A stretch of DNA of 64,000 bases from Atrina japonica (Eukaryota > Mollusca > Bivalvia > Pterioida > Pinnidae). The DNA lies in NCBI GenBank assembly GCA_030159075.1, contig BROG01000815.1, forward strand, positions 1 to 64,000, in the 5' to 3' direction. The position numbers were made by a program, and so were the translations under genes. How positions within the stretch are numbered: position 1 is the first letter of the stretch; every line of letters starts with the position of its first letter. Below the pieces are notes generated by a model, which saw nothing but the letters and a program-made list of their open reading frames with translations, did no database searches and was not told the origin of the DNA. Below are positions 11,901 to 24,400 of the stretch, piece after piece.

Positions 11901-12075
11901 CTATCTATGGAAGACATTCTATACTGCAATTTTCTATCTAAGAACCACGTTCTTTACTAACATTGACTATCTACGAACCAGTTTCTATATTCACATTGAA
12001 TATACTAGAACCACAATCTATAAAAACATAGCTTATCTAAGAATTATGGAGTATACTAAAACTATGTATCTAAGC
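8989..12075 (-). repeat. Satellite array, reverse orientation, main part
   Basis: About thirteen units of roughly 230 bp continue in reverse orientation. A typical unit has seven subunits beginning TATCTAAGCTCCACGC, TATTTAAGCTCCACGC, TATCTATGGAACGCGC, TATCTAAGAACCACG, TATCTACGAACCATGC, TATCTTAGAAACAC and TATCTAAGAAATATGC. Units differ by substitutions, small deletions and loss of subunits (for example near 9560-9650 and 11820-11850). Open frames rich in YLR/YLSS repeats are artefacts of the 33-bp period. Confidence 0.9.
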
Positions 12076-12235
12076 TGTGAAATATCAAAGCCCTATCCCT
12101 TATAGCTTAAAAGATATAGGTCTGGTTAAAGTTTTGTCTATGAACGCTGGCGATAACAACAACGTAAGGAATATGTCATTAGCTTTCCTGACTTTCATCT
12201 TGGCGAGCTAAAACTGGAGACTTTCAAAAAAGGGT
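12076..12235. mobile_element. Right half of the dispersed element that brackets the satellite
   Basis: AAATATCAAAGCCCTATCC followed by TTAAAAGATATAGG parallels the left flank near 5790-5830. GGCGAGC at 12202 is inverted relative to GCTCGCC at 5612, giving a possible terminal inverted repeat. Confidence 0.45.
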
Positions 12236-12396
12236 TATAATTTCTTCAAAATTAAGACCCAGTGAGAGATCAAACGGAGTAAACATGAAAACATGTTAAA
12301 GTTTACAATGACATTTAAGAGGCTTAATTTTTTTGCTTGCTAAATAAAAAGTTTGTCAAGTAAATTGACAGAATCATTTTTGATAAACGTATTCAA

Positions 12397-12635
12397 AACA
12401 TTGACAACAAAGGTATTCAAATCTCTTGATGACAAAGGTATTCAAATCTCTTGATGACAAAGGTATTCAAATCCTTTGATGACAAAGGTATTCAAATCTC
12501 TTGATGACAAAGGTATTCAAATCTCTTGATGGCAAAGATATTCAAATCTCTTGATGACAAATGTATTCAAATCTCTTGATGACAAAGGTATTCAAATCTC
12601 TTGATGACAAAGGTATTCAAAACTCTTGACTTATT
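12397..12635 (+). repeat. 25-bp minisatellite, about 9-10 copies
   Basis: The unit is TTGATGACAAAGGTATTCAA plus ATCTC, with few substitutions between copies, which suggests recent expansion. Confidence 0.95.
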
Positions 12636-13355
12636 ATTGTTCGTCTACCCCTAATATCCTACTCAAAAACATAATTATAATAATACATGTACAATTTTTT
12701 ATGTTAAAAACTAGGTGATGATTAATCATGATTAGAAAATGCAGGAGAATCACGAAAATAAACATTCCTTAGTTTGTATAATGTTTTAAAGTCCTAAACC
12801 AGACGAAGTGTCGATTTCCAGAATTCTCAATTTTTAACTGTTCTGCGGACTTTGTTATATCTTCAATAGTTAAACATAACAACATTGATTGAAAATAATA
12901 GAAATGACTAGAGATTTCAGCATTCAACATTTTTGCATGTTTTGTTTAGTGTATATACATGAAGACTCCATGCCAAAACCCGAATAATTCAAGCCCTCTC
13001 TATTACCGATTCTCCCCTTCTTTCAAGGTTAAAGAAGTAATTGTAGTGAGAGGAATATAACGACAGAATTAGAGCGTGATTGAAAATTTTTAAATCAATG
13101 TAACTGATTATTTTAGTAACTAGATATATTATTTTTTCTTTTCCCCAACCTTCATTAGCCTCAGCAATTGTACGACGAGTTGAGTTTAGGTGCATCATTT
13201 ACAATCATTTTATTATACACATGCAGCATATTATGTCATCAAATTATATCTTTAAAATTATTTCAAAATACAAACATTTTAATGTAAAACTATAACATTG
13301 TATGATTGTATATCTTCCTTGATTTAACATTATGAGATGTTTTTAAGAGTTTAAG

Positions 13356-13392
<37 letters not shown>

Positions 13393-14280
13393 GATAGGAA
13401 GAACATAATGTCTGACTCGTACCTTTAAATAGATACATTTAATGATAAAAACAAAAACTAAATAAAGTCTATTAATCTATGAATTGACATTTTTTAATGA
13501 AACATTATAACACTGAACACATTCATTTTTAAAATTTAATTTGACTTAAGTACATGTAGGTATATAAACATAAAAATATATCAAAAGTCAATGAATGTAT
13601 GCTATTTATAGTCTACAAATGATATTTGTTTCAAATAATAAATGTTAAAATCTAAATCCATAACCTGGACATTTCCATATCTGACGAACATGAGCAAATT
13701 AAGTATATACCAAAATATTGATAACCAAACATACCAAACCCATATTTCCACCTGACTATGGTTTCTCCATGGTAACAATAAACGGACAAAAATAGTCACA
13801 TATTGCTATTTTTAGAATCACAAGAACATCAAGAAAAATATAAATTTCAATTTACACAAAGCAACATCATTTTTGTTTGGATGTTGACTATTGTTCCTTC
13901 ATAGTTTTTATGTCTATAGTATTTTCAGGATAACAGCCAACGATATAGAGAACGTATATAGTAAAATCCATAAAACCTGGCAGGGTGGAGTCATGTGAAC
14001 CCTTTCTTGACCGGGACGAGTTTAAATCTTAGGTAACAAAGCATAACAACATTAAAATGACATTGATTAAAGTAATCTTTCCTACTTGTCTCTATATATA
14101 AGGTAGTATCCTGTGGGAGAATAAAAACGTTTTTCCCGTGCAGCTTGTCATAACCTAAAAGTGAGTAGAATCATCCATATGATAATCAAAAGGTTACTCC
14201 TCGCCAACTTATGTGAATCGGACAATAATACAACTCCCATCACTAGTAAATTAATGTTTTCAATCTTCACTTATTTCTAG
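12636..14280. other. Intergenic AT-rich stretch
   Basis: No coding sequence was found. It contains a (TA)n run at about 13359-13389 and poly-A/T patches. Confidence 0.5.
13359..13389. repeat. TA microsatellite
   Basis: About 15 uninterrupted TA dinucleotides. Confidence 0.9.
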
Positions 14281-14299
14281 TTTGTCTAAAAACTAATTC

Positions 14300-14345
14300 G
14301 AGCTCACCTGATGAAGTCTTATCGACAGAAACGGTCATCTTGAAC
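14300..14345 (+). ncRNA. Decayed hammerhead-ribozyme-like motif
   Basis: CTGATGA is followed by AGTC, a short loop, GACA and GAAAC. This is the hammerhead core order, with a GUC/GAC stem II flanked by an A-A pair. The same arrangement occurs in the better copy at 34281-34326. Here the stem III sequence (ACGGTCATC) and stem I (GCTCAC against TTGAAC) have mismatches, so activity is unlikely. Sequence after the motif (ACTTTGGTATTA) is also shared with the other copy, so both come from one dispersed element. Confidence 0.4.
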
Positions 14346-14399
14346 ATATGTTTTGGCCTTTTTGTTTTTCAAAACTTTGGTATTACTTTATATTTCTCT

Positions 14400-15247
14400 G
14401 AATGACTTTCAATTTTTCATAAATACAATCTAAAAAGTATTTCGAGAGTAAGACCACACAAATAAGGTAGACAGTTTGAGACAATCTGAAATAATGTTAC
14501 ATTATGGCACAATGGTAGTTTTAAAAAAACTTTTCCCAAATTTGGAAATATTTCATCAAATCAAAACTCATAAAGATATATGGCAACAAATTGTGCTATC
14601 AAGTCTGTTTGAAGCCGCTTGTGTTATTTGTCATTTTCAGGTTACAGGCGAACTTCAATTTTGTCACGTGTTTACATTATAGTAAAGTTAAGGCATTGGC
14701 ACTTCTGGTTGTGTGGTACACTGTAATGTTTTTGCATTTGGAAAGGCCAACATAAACTTATTGATTAAATCACAGCATATGTTTTAAATTATTTTACCTT
14801 GAGTCCAAGAAGCAGTTTGAAAATAATATCTTATCTAACTTTTATCATTTTGATTTCAAAATAAAAATTATTTGCAAATTCAAAAATATATTTCATGCTA
14901 TCAACAGACAACACGTCTTTGATATGGTTGGTTACAAGAGTTGATAATTTATTTCCTACTGTTGTGTTGTTCAATGAAAATAATTTTTCTTGTAGAGAAT
15001 GCAACTGCAACAGTTAGGGAAAACACATACTGCTTGGTTGATTCAGTTTTGTATATCACATTTAACTGTTAGTGACAAAGAAAATTTAAGTTTATATGCC
15101 TCAAAGTTTTGTAAAGTCACAATATGGCAACGATTAGTCAACAAACACAGGGATAGACCAATCAACCTTAAAATAATCTAATCATGAGACGAAATACCTC
15201 AAAAAGTGTATCACAGTCATTGGATTAAAATCAAGCAATATCATTTT
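14400..15247. other. Intergenic stretch, nothing recognised
   Basis: Short open frames exist near 14476-14682 and 14999-15181, but they show no recognisable family and no conserved-looking domain. Confidence 0.4.
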
Positions 15248-15510
15248 GAATTTGAATTTTGAAGCGTTTTACACAACATTCAACAATTTTTCAGGTTATA
15301 TGGTAGTGCCCAGTTTTTAATGGTGGAGGAGAGAATCCCGTTACAATGTACCTAGGAAGAGACCACAGGCCTCCCACAAGTAAACTGGCAAACTTTCTCA
15401 CAAAAATCAGTTTAGGTTCCAGCGGGGCTAGAACCTGCACTGACCAAAAGCAAGACTTCATGGTTCAAAGCACAATGCTCTAGCCACTCGAGTATGTAGG
15501 CCTCTCTAGC
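15248..15510 (-). mobile_element. tRNA-derived SINE copy (family 2), reverse orientation
   Basis: Reverse complement of the family seen at 19628, 41268 and 44017. Reading on the minus strand, an A-box-like head (GAGTGGCTAGAGC), CATGAAGTC, a B-box-like region near GGTTCTAGCCCC, a body with AGTTTACTTGTGGGAGG and a tail near AAACGCTTC follow in order. Confidence 0.7.
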
Positions 15511-15719
15511 AGTATCTTACTTTTAAGCTCAGAAATACTTGACCCTCTGCTAAGTGTAAGTTCGTGTCCAACTAGAAACAAACTTGATTTTGTGAGATAC
15601 TTTGTCAGTTAACTTCCGGAAAGTGGGTGGTCTTTTCATTGAGACTGAAGCTTATAATTAATAATTTAATTAGAAAATCCCACAATACCTTGTTAAATCA
15701 TGAACTATATCTGCACTTA

Positions 15720-16500
15720 AGAAACAAGAGATACCAGAGGGATCTTGGTGCTCACCATGAAGTGTTCTATGTCTGATCTATGACTGACTCTTCTTTTCTC
15801 TTATTTTGTGTCTCAACATTGAATTTGAAGTTAAATCCATATTTGTGTGAAATATTTTTTTCGGAGGGAATTTTAAGTACATTAACATGATTTCCCTGTG
15901 AAAATTTGTCTGATGTCCAGAATTTAAAGGGATCGGTTTTTAGAAGTTTTTTTCTATAAAATAATAGAGGAAAATCCGGACTTTGGCAAAATGATTGGTA
16001 TCGGGGAATTGATCGATTTTTAGAAGGATTGATTTTCGGAAGTTGCACTGTACTCGAAAAACCAATAAACAGGTAATAAAAATAGCTCAGTACAACACTA
16101 TATGATAAGAAAATTTGCAAAATGTTCGAGAATACAATATGATGTCTTTGAAAAAACAGTATAGTTTAATGCTGACCATGAGGGTCAAATTGAATTTATA
16201 CTAACTAGACCTTTTACCCAGGAAAGTTGCAATTTGTGAATGTGTGTCTTATTATAACCATGTGCTACAGAGTTTGGACTAACCCATTTGATGGTCATAC
16301 TGGAGTTATGCTAATTAGAACATTTTGAAGTTTGTCTGATTTTGGATATAAAGTTCTGTATGAGTCCTAATAACAAGATGGGACAGAAATATCTTCTGTT
16401 GAAATTTGTCCCAGGTTCACCCCAACTTTGGTGTAATTTCCCTGAACTATACATGTGAAAAAAAACAGTAAATAACATTTGTGTTATGATTGTCTTCAAG
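15720..16500. mobile_element. Possible dispersed element fragments
   Basis: AACAAGAGATACCAGAGGG and later phrases such as ACCATGAGGGTCAAATTG and TGATGGTCATACTGGAG resemble bivalve interspersed repeat wording. No ends or coding capacity can be defined. Confidence 0.3.
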
Positions 16501-16552
16501 ATATCAAGTCTATACTACAACTCCTAAACTGAATTAACTGTTCATACTAACT

Positions 16553-17060
16553 CTCTGTGTTGTACATAACAATCTACAATCTATGTACAATCTGCACTGT
16601 ACTTAACAATTGTACATTGTACATACAATCTACACCATACATACTTAATTCTCCGTGTTGTACATAACATCTACACTGTACATACTTAACAATTTGTACT
16701 GTACTTAACAATCTACACTGTACATACTTAACAATTTGTACTGTACTTAACAATCTACACTGTACATACTTGACAATCTACACTGTACATACTTAACAAT
16801 CTGAGTTGCACATAACATCAACACTGTACATACTTAACAATCTACACTGTACATACTTAACAATTTACACTATACATACTTAACAATCTACACTATACTT
16901 AACAATCTACACTGTACATACTTAACAATCTGAACTGTACTTAACAATCAACATTGTACATACTTAACAATCAACACTGTCCATACTTAACAATTTGTAC
17001 TATAAATAACAATCTACACCATTCATACATTACATATTAAACAATCTATACTGCACATAC
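16553..17060 (+). repeat. 23-bp minisatellite
   Basis: The unit is about ACACTGTACATACTTAACAA plus TCT. Roughly 20 copies are present, with shortened copies lacking the CATA step. Confidence 0.9.
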
Positions 17061-17099
17061 TTAGCAGATAAGTAACAATTTTACAGCACAAACTTAATT

Positions 17100-17445
17100 A
17101 TCCAGGATATATATCTTGTAAATCTACATTTTTCCAAACTTTCACAATCTAATTTTTCTCCAACTTTTACAATCTACACTTTCTACAACTTTTACAATAA
17201 AAACTTTCTTCAACTTTTACAATCTACACTTTCTCCAACTTTCGCAATCTACACTTTCACCAACTTTTACAATCTACATTTTCTACAACTTTTACAATCT
17301 GCACTTTCTACAACTTTTACAATCTGCACTGTCTCCAACTTTTACAATCTACACTTTCTACAACTTTCACAATCTACACTTTCTTCAACTTTTACAATCT
17401 GCACTTTCACTAACTTTTACAATCTACACTTTCTCAAACATTTTA
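17100..17445 (+). repeat. 25-bp minisatellite sharing a core with its neighbour
   Basis: The unit is about CTTTTACAATCTACACTTTC plus TACAA, in about 13 copies. It shares the core ACAATCTACACT with the 23-bp array that precedes it. Confidence 0.9.
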
Positions 17446-17958
17446 CTTAAAATCTCTACAGGATATAAATCACATCTGATCTATAAAAACATACCTCACA
17501 TACACATAAATTCCTCTCTTTTGGCACATGTTTTATTTTATATTTTAAAATCACATACAAACATTTCTGTAAAAACATCGGAAAACCCTTACCAACCCTT
17601 ATTAAAACCAAACACTCTATCATAATTTCAAGTTTAAAAAAATAAATTGAATTATGTGCAAGTTGCAAACCTCACACTTGTAAATTTTGTCCGTGCTGAT
17701 GACCAAAGACATACTGACTTCTATCAACATATTATCAAAACTTTGCAGATTAGAACTTTAAAAGAATTGAAGACATTCTTAAATATGTAAGAAAGTATTG
17801 AATGTTGATACTATTATTGTAATATGTATACACATATGTCAGACCATAGTTTCTCTCACCTTGGACATGTTGGAAAGATGTATCTACCACTTTGCTATGT
17901 CAGGCCTTAGCCTTCTATGTACGGAGAATGCAGTGAATTTTAAAAAGTTGCACCAGAT
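17446..17958. other. Downstream flank of TTL
   Basis: No recognised feature. It lies beyond the likely TTL polyadenylation signal. Confidence 0.4.
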
Positions 17959-17964
17959 TTTATT
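17959..17964 (-). promoter_or_regulatory. Likely TTL polyadenylation signal
   Basis: On the minus strand this reads AATAAA, about 335 bases after the TTL stop. It is the first clear AATAAA on that strand after the coding end, so a 3' UTR of about 350 bases is inferred. Confidence 0.45.
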
Positions 17965-18296
17965 TACATGCATAAACATGTATATGAAGCATGGGAGAAA
18001 AATAATCAAAAAATGGATGGGTTGGGTGGACAGGGAAATCTCAACTGTCATGAAACCCTCAGGCTGGGCAATCAGAGTCTTACCATTCAGGTGGAGATTT
18101 CCTTATCCACGCAACTCACACATGTCAGATTCTATTGACCCTCAAAAGAGGGCAATAACAGATATTTAGCCCATTCTACCAGCACCTGTGCCCCTGCCAA
18201 GCTCAACTCATGCACAGCAACAGAAGATCACCTCTGTTGTAAGACTAAATTCATATAGTCTAACCAAAACATGGTAAACAGCAATATCATGTATTG

Positions 18297-18405
18297 TCAG
18301 ACCTTGTGGAACCAGTTCTCTCCCCTTCCAGCTGGATTTTGTGGTGGAAAGATGGGATCTATGGTAGTCTGTACAAGGCTTCTGGCTAAGTCTGGTAGAA
18401 GTTTC
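18297..18405 (-). CDS. TTL: TTL coding exon 8 (residues 344-379 and stop)
   Basis: Encodes [20 protein letters not shown] and a divergent hydrophilic tail ending HKV-stop. The KL..DL....V...I..IFP pattern matches the TTL C-terminus. Acceptor TTTCCACCAG. Confidence 0.88.
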
Positions 18406-21400
18406 CTGGTGGAAATGACAAATAAAATTCTTATCATTGTATACACTGGAAATTTAATTTTTGTCCTTAAGACATGCATGAGAGAGTGAATCAAAATGAA
18501 AAATATCCATTACATTTCTATGACTGAGGGTACAATGTAAATATCAATAAATGTCGCTATGATATCAAATCCACTACATGACTGAGGGTACAATGTAAAT
18601 ATCAATAAATGTCGCTATGATATCAAATCTACTACATTTTTATGACTGAGAGTTCAATGTCAATCTCTTGTACATTTCTATGACTGCGGGTACAATGTAA
18701 ATACCAATAAATGTCACTATGATATCAAATCCACTACATTTCTATGACTGAGAGTTCAATGTCAATCTCTTGTGTATTTCAGTGACTAAGGGTACAATGT
18801 AAATATCAATAAATGTCACTATGATATCAAATCCACTACATTTCTATGACTGAGAGTTCAATGTCAATCTCTTGTGCATTTCAGTGAATGAGGGTACAAT
18901 GTAAATATCAATAAATGTCAATACGACATCAAATCCACTACATATCTATGACTGGGAGTTCAATGTCAATATCTTGTACATTTCAGTGAATGAGGGTACA
19001 ATGTAAATATCAATAAATGTCAATACGACATCAAATCCACTACATATCTATGAGTAGTTCATTGTCAATCTCTTGTGCAATGAATGAGGGTACAATGTAA
19101 ATATCAATAAATGTCAATACGACATTAAATCCACTACATATCTATGACTGGGAGTTCAATGTCAATATCTTGTACATTTCAGTGAATGAGGGTACAATGT
19201 AAATATCAATAAATGTCAATACGACATCAAATCCACTACATATCTATGACTGGGAGTTCAATGTCAATCTCTTGTACATTTCAGTGAATGAGGGTACAAT
19301 GTAAATATCAATAAATGTCAATACGACATCAAATCCACTACATATCTATGACTGAGAGTTCAATGTCAATCTCTTGTGCATTTCAGTGAATGAGGGTACA
19401 ATGTAAATATCAATAAATGTCAATATGACATCAAATCCACTACATTTCTATGACTGGAAGTTCAATGTCAATCTCTTGTACATTTCAGTGAATGAGGGTA
19501 CAATGTAAATATCAATAAATGTCAATACGACATCAAATCCACTACATATCTATGACTGGGAGTTCAATGTCAATCTCTTGTACATTTCAGTGAATGAGGG
19601 TACAATGTAAATATCAATAAATGTCCAATGTAGGGGCCTCAGAGGTCGAGTTATTAGAGCATTGCACTTTAAATCATGAAGTCTCTCACTTCCTGTTAGC
19701 GTAGGTTTAAGTTCCATTGGAACCTAAGCTTTTTTGTGAGAAAGTTTGTCAGTTTACTTATGGAAAGCCGGTGGTCTCTTACAGGGTACATTGTAACCAG
19801 GTTCTCTCCTCCGCCATTAAAAACTAGCCGCCACCATATAACTGAAATATTGCTGAGTGTGGCGTAAAACACCATTCAAAATTCAAAAACTTACAATGTC
19901 AATTTCTTGTACATTTCAATGACTGTGAGTCCAATGTCAATTTCAATGAATGTCGATATGATATCAAATCCACTTTATTTTTAAGACTGGAAGTCCAATG
20001 TCAATTTCAATAAATATCACTACGATATCATATTCATTACATTTCTATGACGGGAAGCCCATTGTCAATTTCTCGTACATTTCAATGACTGTCAATATGA
20101 TGTCATATATTTATGATATCCTGAACTGTGTTAGCTTTTAAAGACAGCTGACTTTATTTACTTACTGGGCACAAGCAGGTGCTCCGTTTATTTCAATCAG
20201 AGATACGTGCATATCTTTGTCAATCATAAAATCGAATCCAAACAACTGGAAGCTCATATAACCTAGGAAGTTTGTGGCCAGTTGCTGGAAAGAAAAACCA
20301 CAATTTCTAAGTGTTTTTTGGAATTTAATATCAGTAAAAAAGATCACTGTAAGTTTAATAGTGACCACACATGATAACATTTGTTCTTTACTTAAAAGGA
20401 CATTAGTTGTGTGGTTCTTTTTTTTGAAAATTTTTTTGCCCCTTTTTTACCACTTAGACTTAGATATACAATAACAAAAAACAAGATATACACAGGCCAG
20501 GCAAAAAAAATCCTAAATCCTCTATATTTTGTGAAAATTGCTTGAGAAAAACCTAATTTTGCTACTCTTCCGCTTGCAACTGATTAATTCAACCTTACTT
20601 TTTGTATATAAGTACCACACTGGACCTGACCTTATTTTCACAAAATTTATAGGAATATAAGATTTTGTATACCTGTGTATGACTCTTATTTGTTATTGTA
20701 CATCAAGCAGAAGTAGTAAAAATAGAAAAAAATCAAAATATTTTTATGGCAAACACAGCTAATGCCCCTTCAACATAATACTGTACAGTGACTAAAAGTA
20801 GACAAAGGAAATAGAAGATGAACGTCAAAATGCTTTAATAGCCAGGTTCTGATACACATGTACTGAATTGAATCAGCAAAATTGACCGAGTTAATTGACC
20901 TCGTAAAAACAAAAATGATGAAAGAAATTCTGATATATTCTAATATAAAAGACAACTTACTTCTTTGACAATCATCAAAGTGGTCTTACATATTTCTCTG
21001 ATTTGGGGAATTATAACGGTATCCATGGAAACACCATACTTTTCCTGAATGTACCTATAAATAAATAATGTAAAGTTTGTAATCATGTTTATGTGTGGAT
21101 CCTGATTGCATTATTCTACCACTTATACTACAGATGTTGTTGTGGAGTGTACATGTAATAGTAAGGTATATCTCAATCAAATAATATACTTATATCATTG
21201 GTTTTCAAGGAACAGATAAAATATTGTCTAATGGTGTTGGGAAAGTCACAGGGAACTACAGTCAAACCTGCATTAATGGTCACCTCTGTATAAACTGCAG
21301 ATTTATAATGAATACATGTAAACCTCATTATAAAGGCCACCTGTCTATAACAGTTACTTTTTCCTGTTTCCCTGGGTGACCTTTATAGACAAGTTTAACT

Positions 21401-24400
21401 GTACTACCCCAGGCCTCTAGGGCAGTACAAGATGATAATACTTAGCCTGTTGTTCCACTGTACAACTATCAGTATTCAAATATTTTATGTTGCATGTTAT
21501 CATTTTTCTATGCATAGGTAATTGTTTCTTCATCCCTATTCATAGAAAGTGTCCTTAACTCATCAACTCTCTGTAAATCAATGACTTAGATCAGTCCAAA
21601 TGTGTCTTTAGGGGTGAATGGGTTAAATGTGATGAATCATAATCTTACTATATCTGTTTGAAAGTCAGCCATGTTGAAAAAGTCATCTGAGGGGATTTCA
21701 CATTTTTTCTCTGACAGCAAGACCAATATTACTTAATTTGCCATATGCAGATGTGAATGTTATATGAGTGTTCATTGGGTACAGGGGAATCAAGCTCAAG
21801 CTCTGCCGGAACCTAAGCTGAATATATCATGAAAAAGTTTGACAGTTAATTCGTGGAAGGCTAAAAATTTTCTCCTCCACCATTATCCGTACAGAAGAGC
21901 ATATAAATAAAAAAGGTATCGCAAATGGTATTTGATATACATATCATAAAACTAGGATGACAGAATGAAAGTGACGTTAAGGAAAGTTAATGGATGGACA
22001 ATAGGACAGATGAATGGAGGGTTTAGAATAATACATCCCATATTACAATGGGTGTATAACAAATATGTATCTTACTTATCAAATTCTGGAAAAAACATTT
22101 CATTTCCCTCCTCAAATTGACCAAAATGAGGTGATTGTTCTTTTTGCAGGCAGTGGTTGGTCAGGTGACTTGTGACATCATCATAACAGTCTCTATTATA
22201 GCTCTCTGATGCTGTCCGCAACACACCCTCACGGAACAAATAAATATTGTAATGTGTATCCAGTAAAACCCAACACCTGGTCAATAAAAAAAGAAAGAAT
22301 CATACTAAAATATTTACATTAAATATGCTCAAATGCATTGACTTTGCCCTCCTCCACCTGTAGAAGTAGAACATATAGCACATCACCTTTTGTCTTGAGG
22401 CTTTTATTGATCCATGGAAAATCATGAATATTATAATTCTATTTCTTCCACATTTATCAGGACACAAAAGTGTTAGGCTTTTGGACATATTCATCATTAA
22501 TTAGCATTATCCTGGGATATATCTCAAAATCCAAAAATAATCATATTATTCGTCAGCAATTCATTTAACTTTTCCTCAGTGATTTCCCTTTTTTTGCTGA
22601 GATTTCATTTCAAAATTAACTGGTAAATGAATGACCTTTAAAAAAGTCAGTTCCCCCACTTTTTAATGTAAGTTGCAACTCTTGGACATCATGGGAAAGT
22701 ACTTTGCCATTTTATATTTTTGCGGCATTTTTTTTTTACTATAGTATTATACCTCGCCAATAACTTTTCGCCTGAGAGAGAATTTGCTAGCTTCAGGTAA
22801 AATTTCTATCAATCAGTATGATAAGGCCATGTGTACTATGGTAAAACAAATATAAAATCTGACCATACAATTTAACAGTTTTAAAGTGATATGAGCTGTC
22901 ATAGGTGAAAAGTTTTACATGCCCTTTTTAGGTGATATTCTATCTCATATATATTCCAAAGAGACCATCTGGTGGTTAGAATAACAAATGCATGTGTAAA
23001 ATTGCAACAATCTTGCCAAATGTAAACCATAATATCAGTTATTTTTTGTCTGCCATACTTTGAGGATGGCAAATTAACTTTCGGTAATGTTTTACTAAGA
23101 TTACTGAGTGACCAATAAACATGTGCAATTTGCAGTTAATATACATTCTATTCTTATTACCCTTTGCGTTTATTTTCGTACATCATCATTTCATACCAAA
23201 TCAGGCAAAGTTGGTCTTTTTCGTCAATTCAAAACATTCGTTTCTGAAATTGTCCACGTGCAGGATATATCGGATGATCTCGACCCATTTTTAACTTGTC
23301 CCATTGCATTTTCGACTTTATCATTCTTGACATATATGATCATGAACTGCCCAACTCCACTGGACATGATGGCACATGAGGTTCGCATACTTTTCACAGT
23401 TATATTGTTTTGATTTTGTCACTGTCAGCATTTAGGATAACATTAAAAAATCGGAAAAGTTTCTTTTAGTGACCTGATATATTTATTCATATATTCATCG
23501 GATTTTCTTCAGGTATTTAAAATAGCTTTGAAAAGCATATATTTTACATAATACGAGCACTTTCCAATAATCAAAGGACTGAATGTCCTGAAAGGCAAGT
23601 CCTTTGTCAAATCTGAATTGGTGAATTGATAAAGGAATATATATCTGTACGTACAAGCAGTTATTGTTTAACCTGGGAATATACATCCTTGATCTACTAA
23701 GATCAGAAATTAGTATAAGCTGTCGTATACCATGGTACATCTTTAAACCAAAACATTTATTTGAAATATAAGAAATAAGTGGATGCTTATTTTGATTATG
23801 CATCAGTAGAAATTTATATATTTTATGATATGTTTACATTGTCATTACAAAACAGCAGACATACAGAGTCAGACTTAGATTTACATGTACAGTCTTGGGA
23901 CATATATATTTGTCACTTATGTTATTTTCTCCTTTGTTCTACATGTATATACAACCAATAATTTTCATATGCTCGTAAAATCCAGAATTTTGCAAATTTG
24001 TACAAATTTATGGTAGATCTAGGACAATTTCATATTTCTAACATAAATATGCATTTTTAAATTATCATGTTTATTTATAGAAACGACAGAATTTTTCTCA
24101 CGAAATAATTTTGTAAATTCTGTAATTATTCTTACAGTCTAATGAAATATGTCAAAATCTACCTGAAGTAATTTTATCCTCCACAAAATCATTATTTTCT
24201 CAAAATAACAAAAGTATATCTAAATTTCAAAATGATTAAAAAAATTAATTCAATTTCCTTCATGTAAACTTAAGATATTTAAAATATTGCTTAAATTAGT
24301 GGATTCTGTGTGCATTTAAAAATTGTTGGTTTTATATAAAACAAAGAAGAAACTAACATAAGTGACAAATATTTATGTCCCATGGTTGTAGATCTATCAC

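Noticed and set aside
5925..12075. CRISPR-like or other regularly spaced repeat array
   Set aside because: All parts are diverged copies of one 33-bp motif; there are no unique spacers and the genome is animal.
17798..18169. 123-codon + strand open frame
   Set aside because: It overlaps the TTL 3' UTR in antisense and resembles no family.
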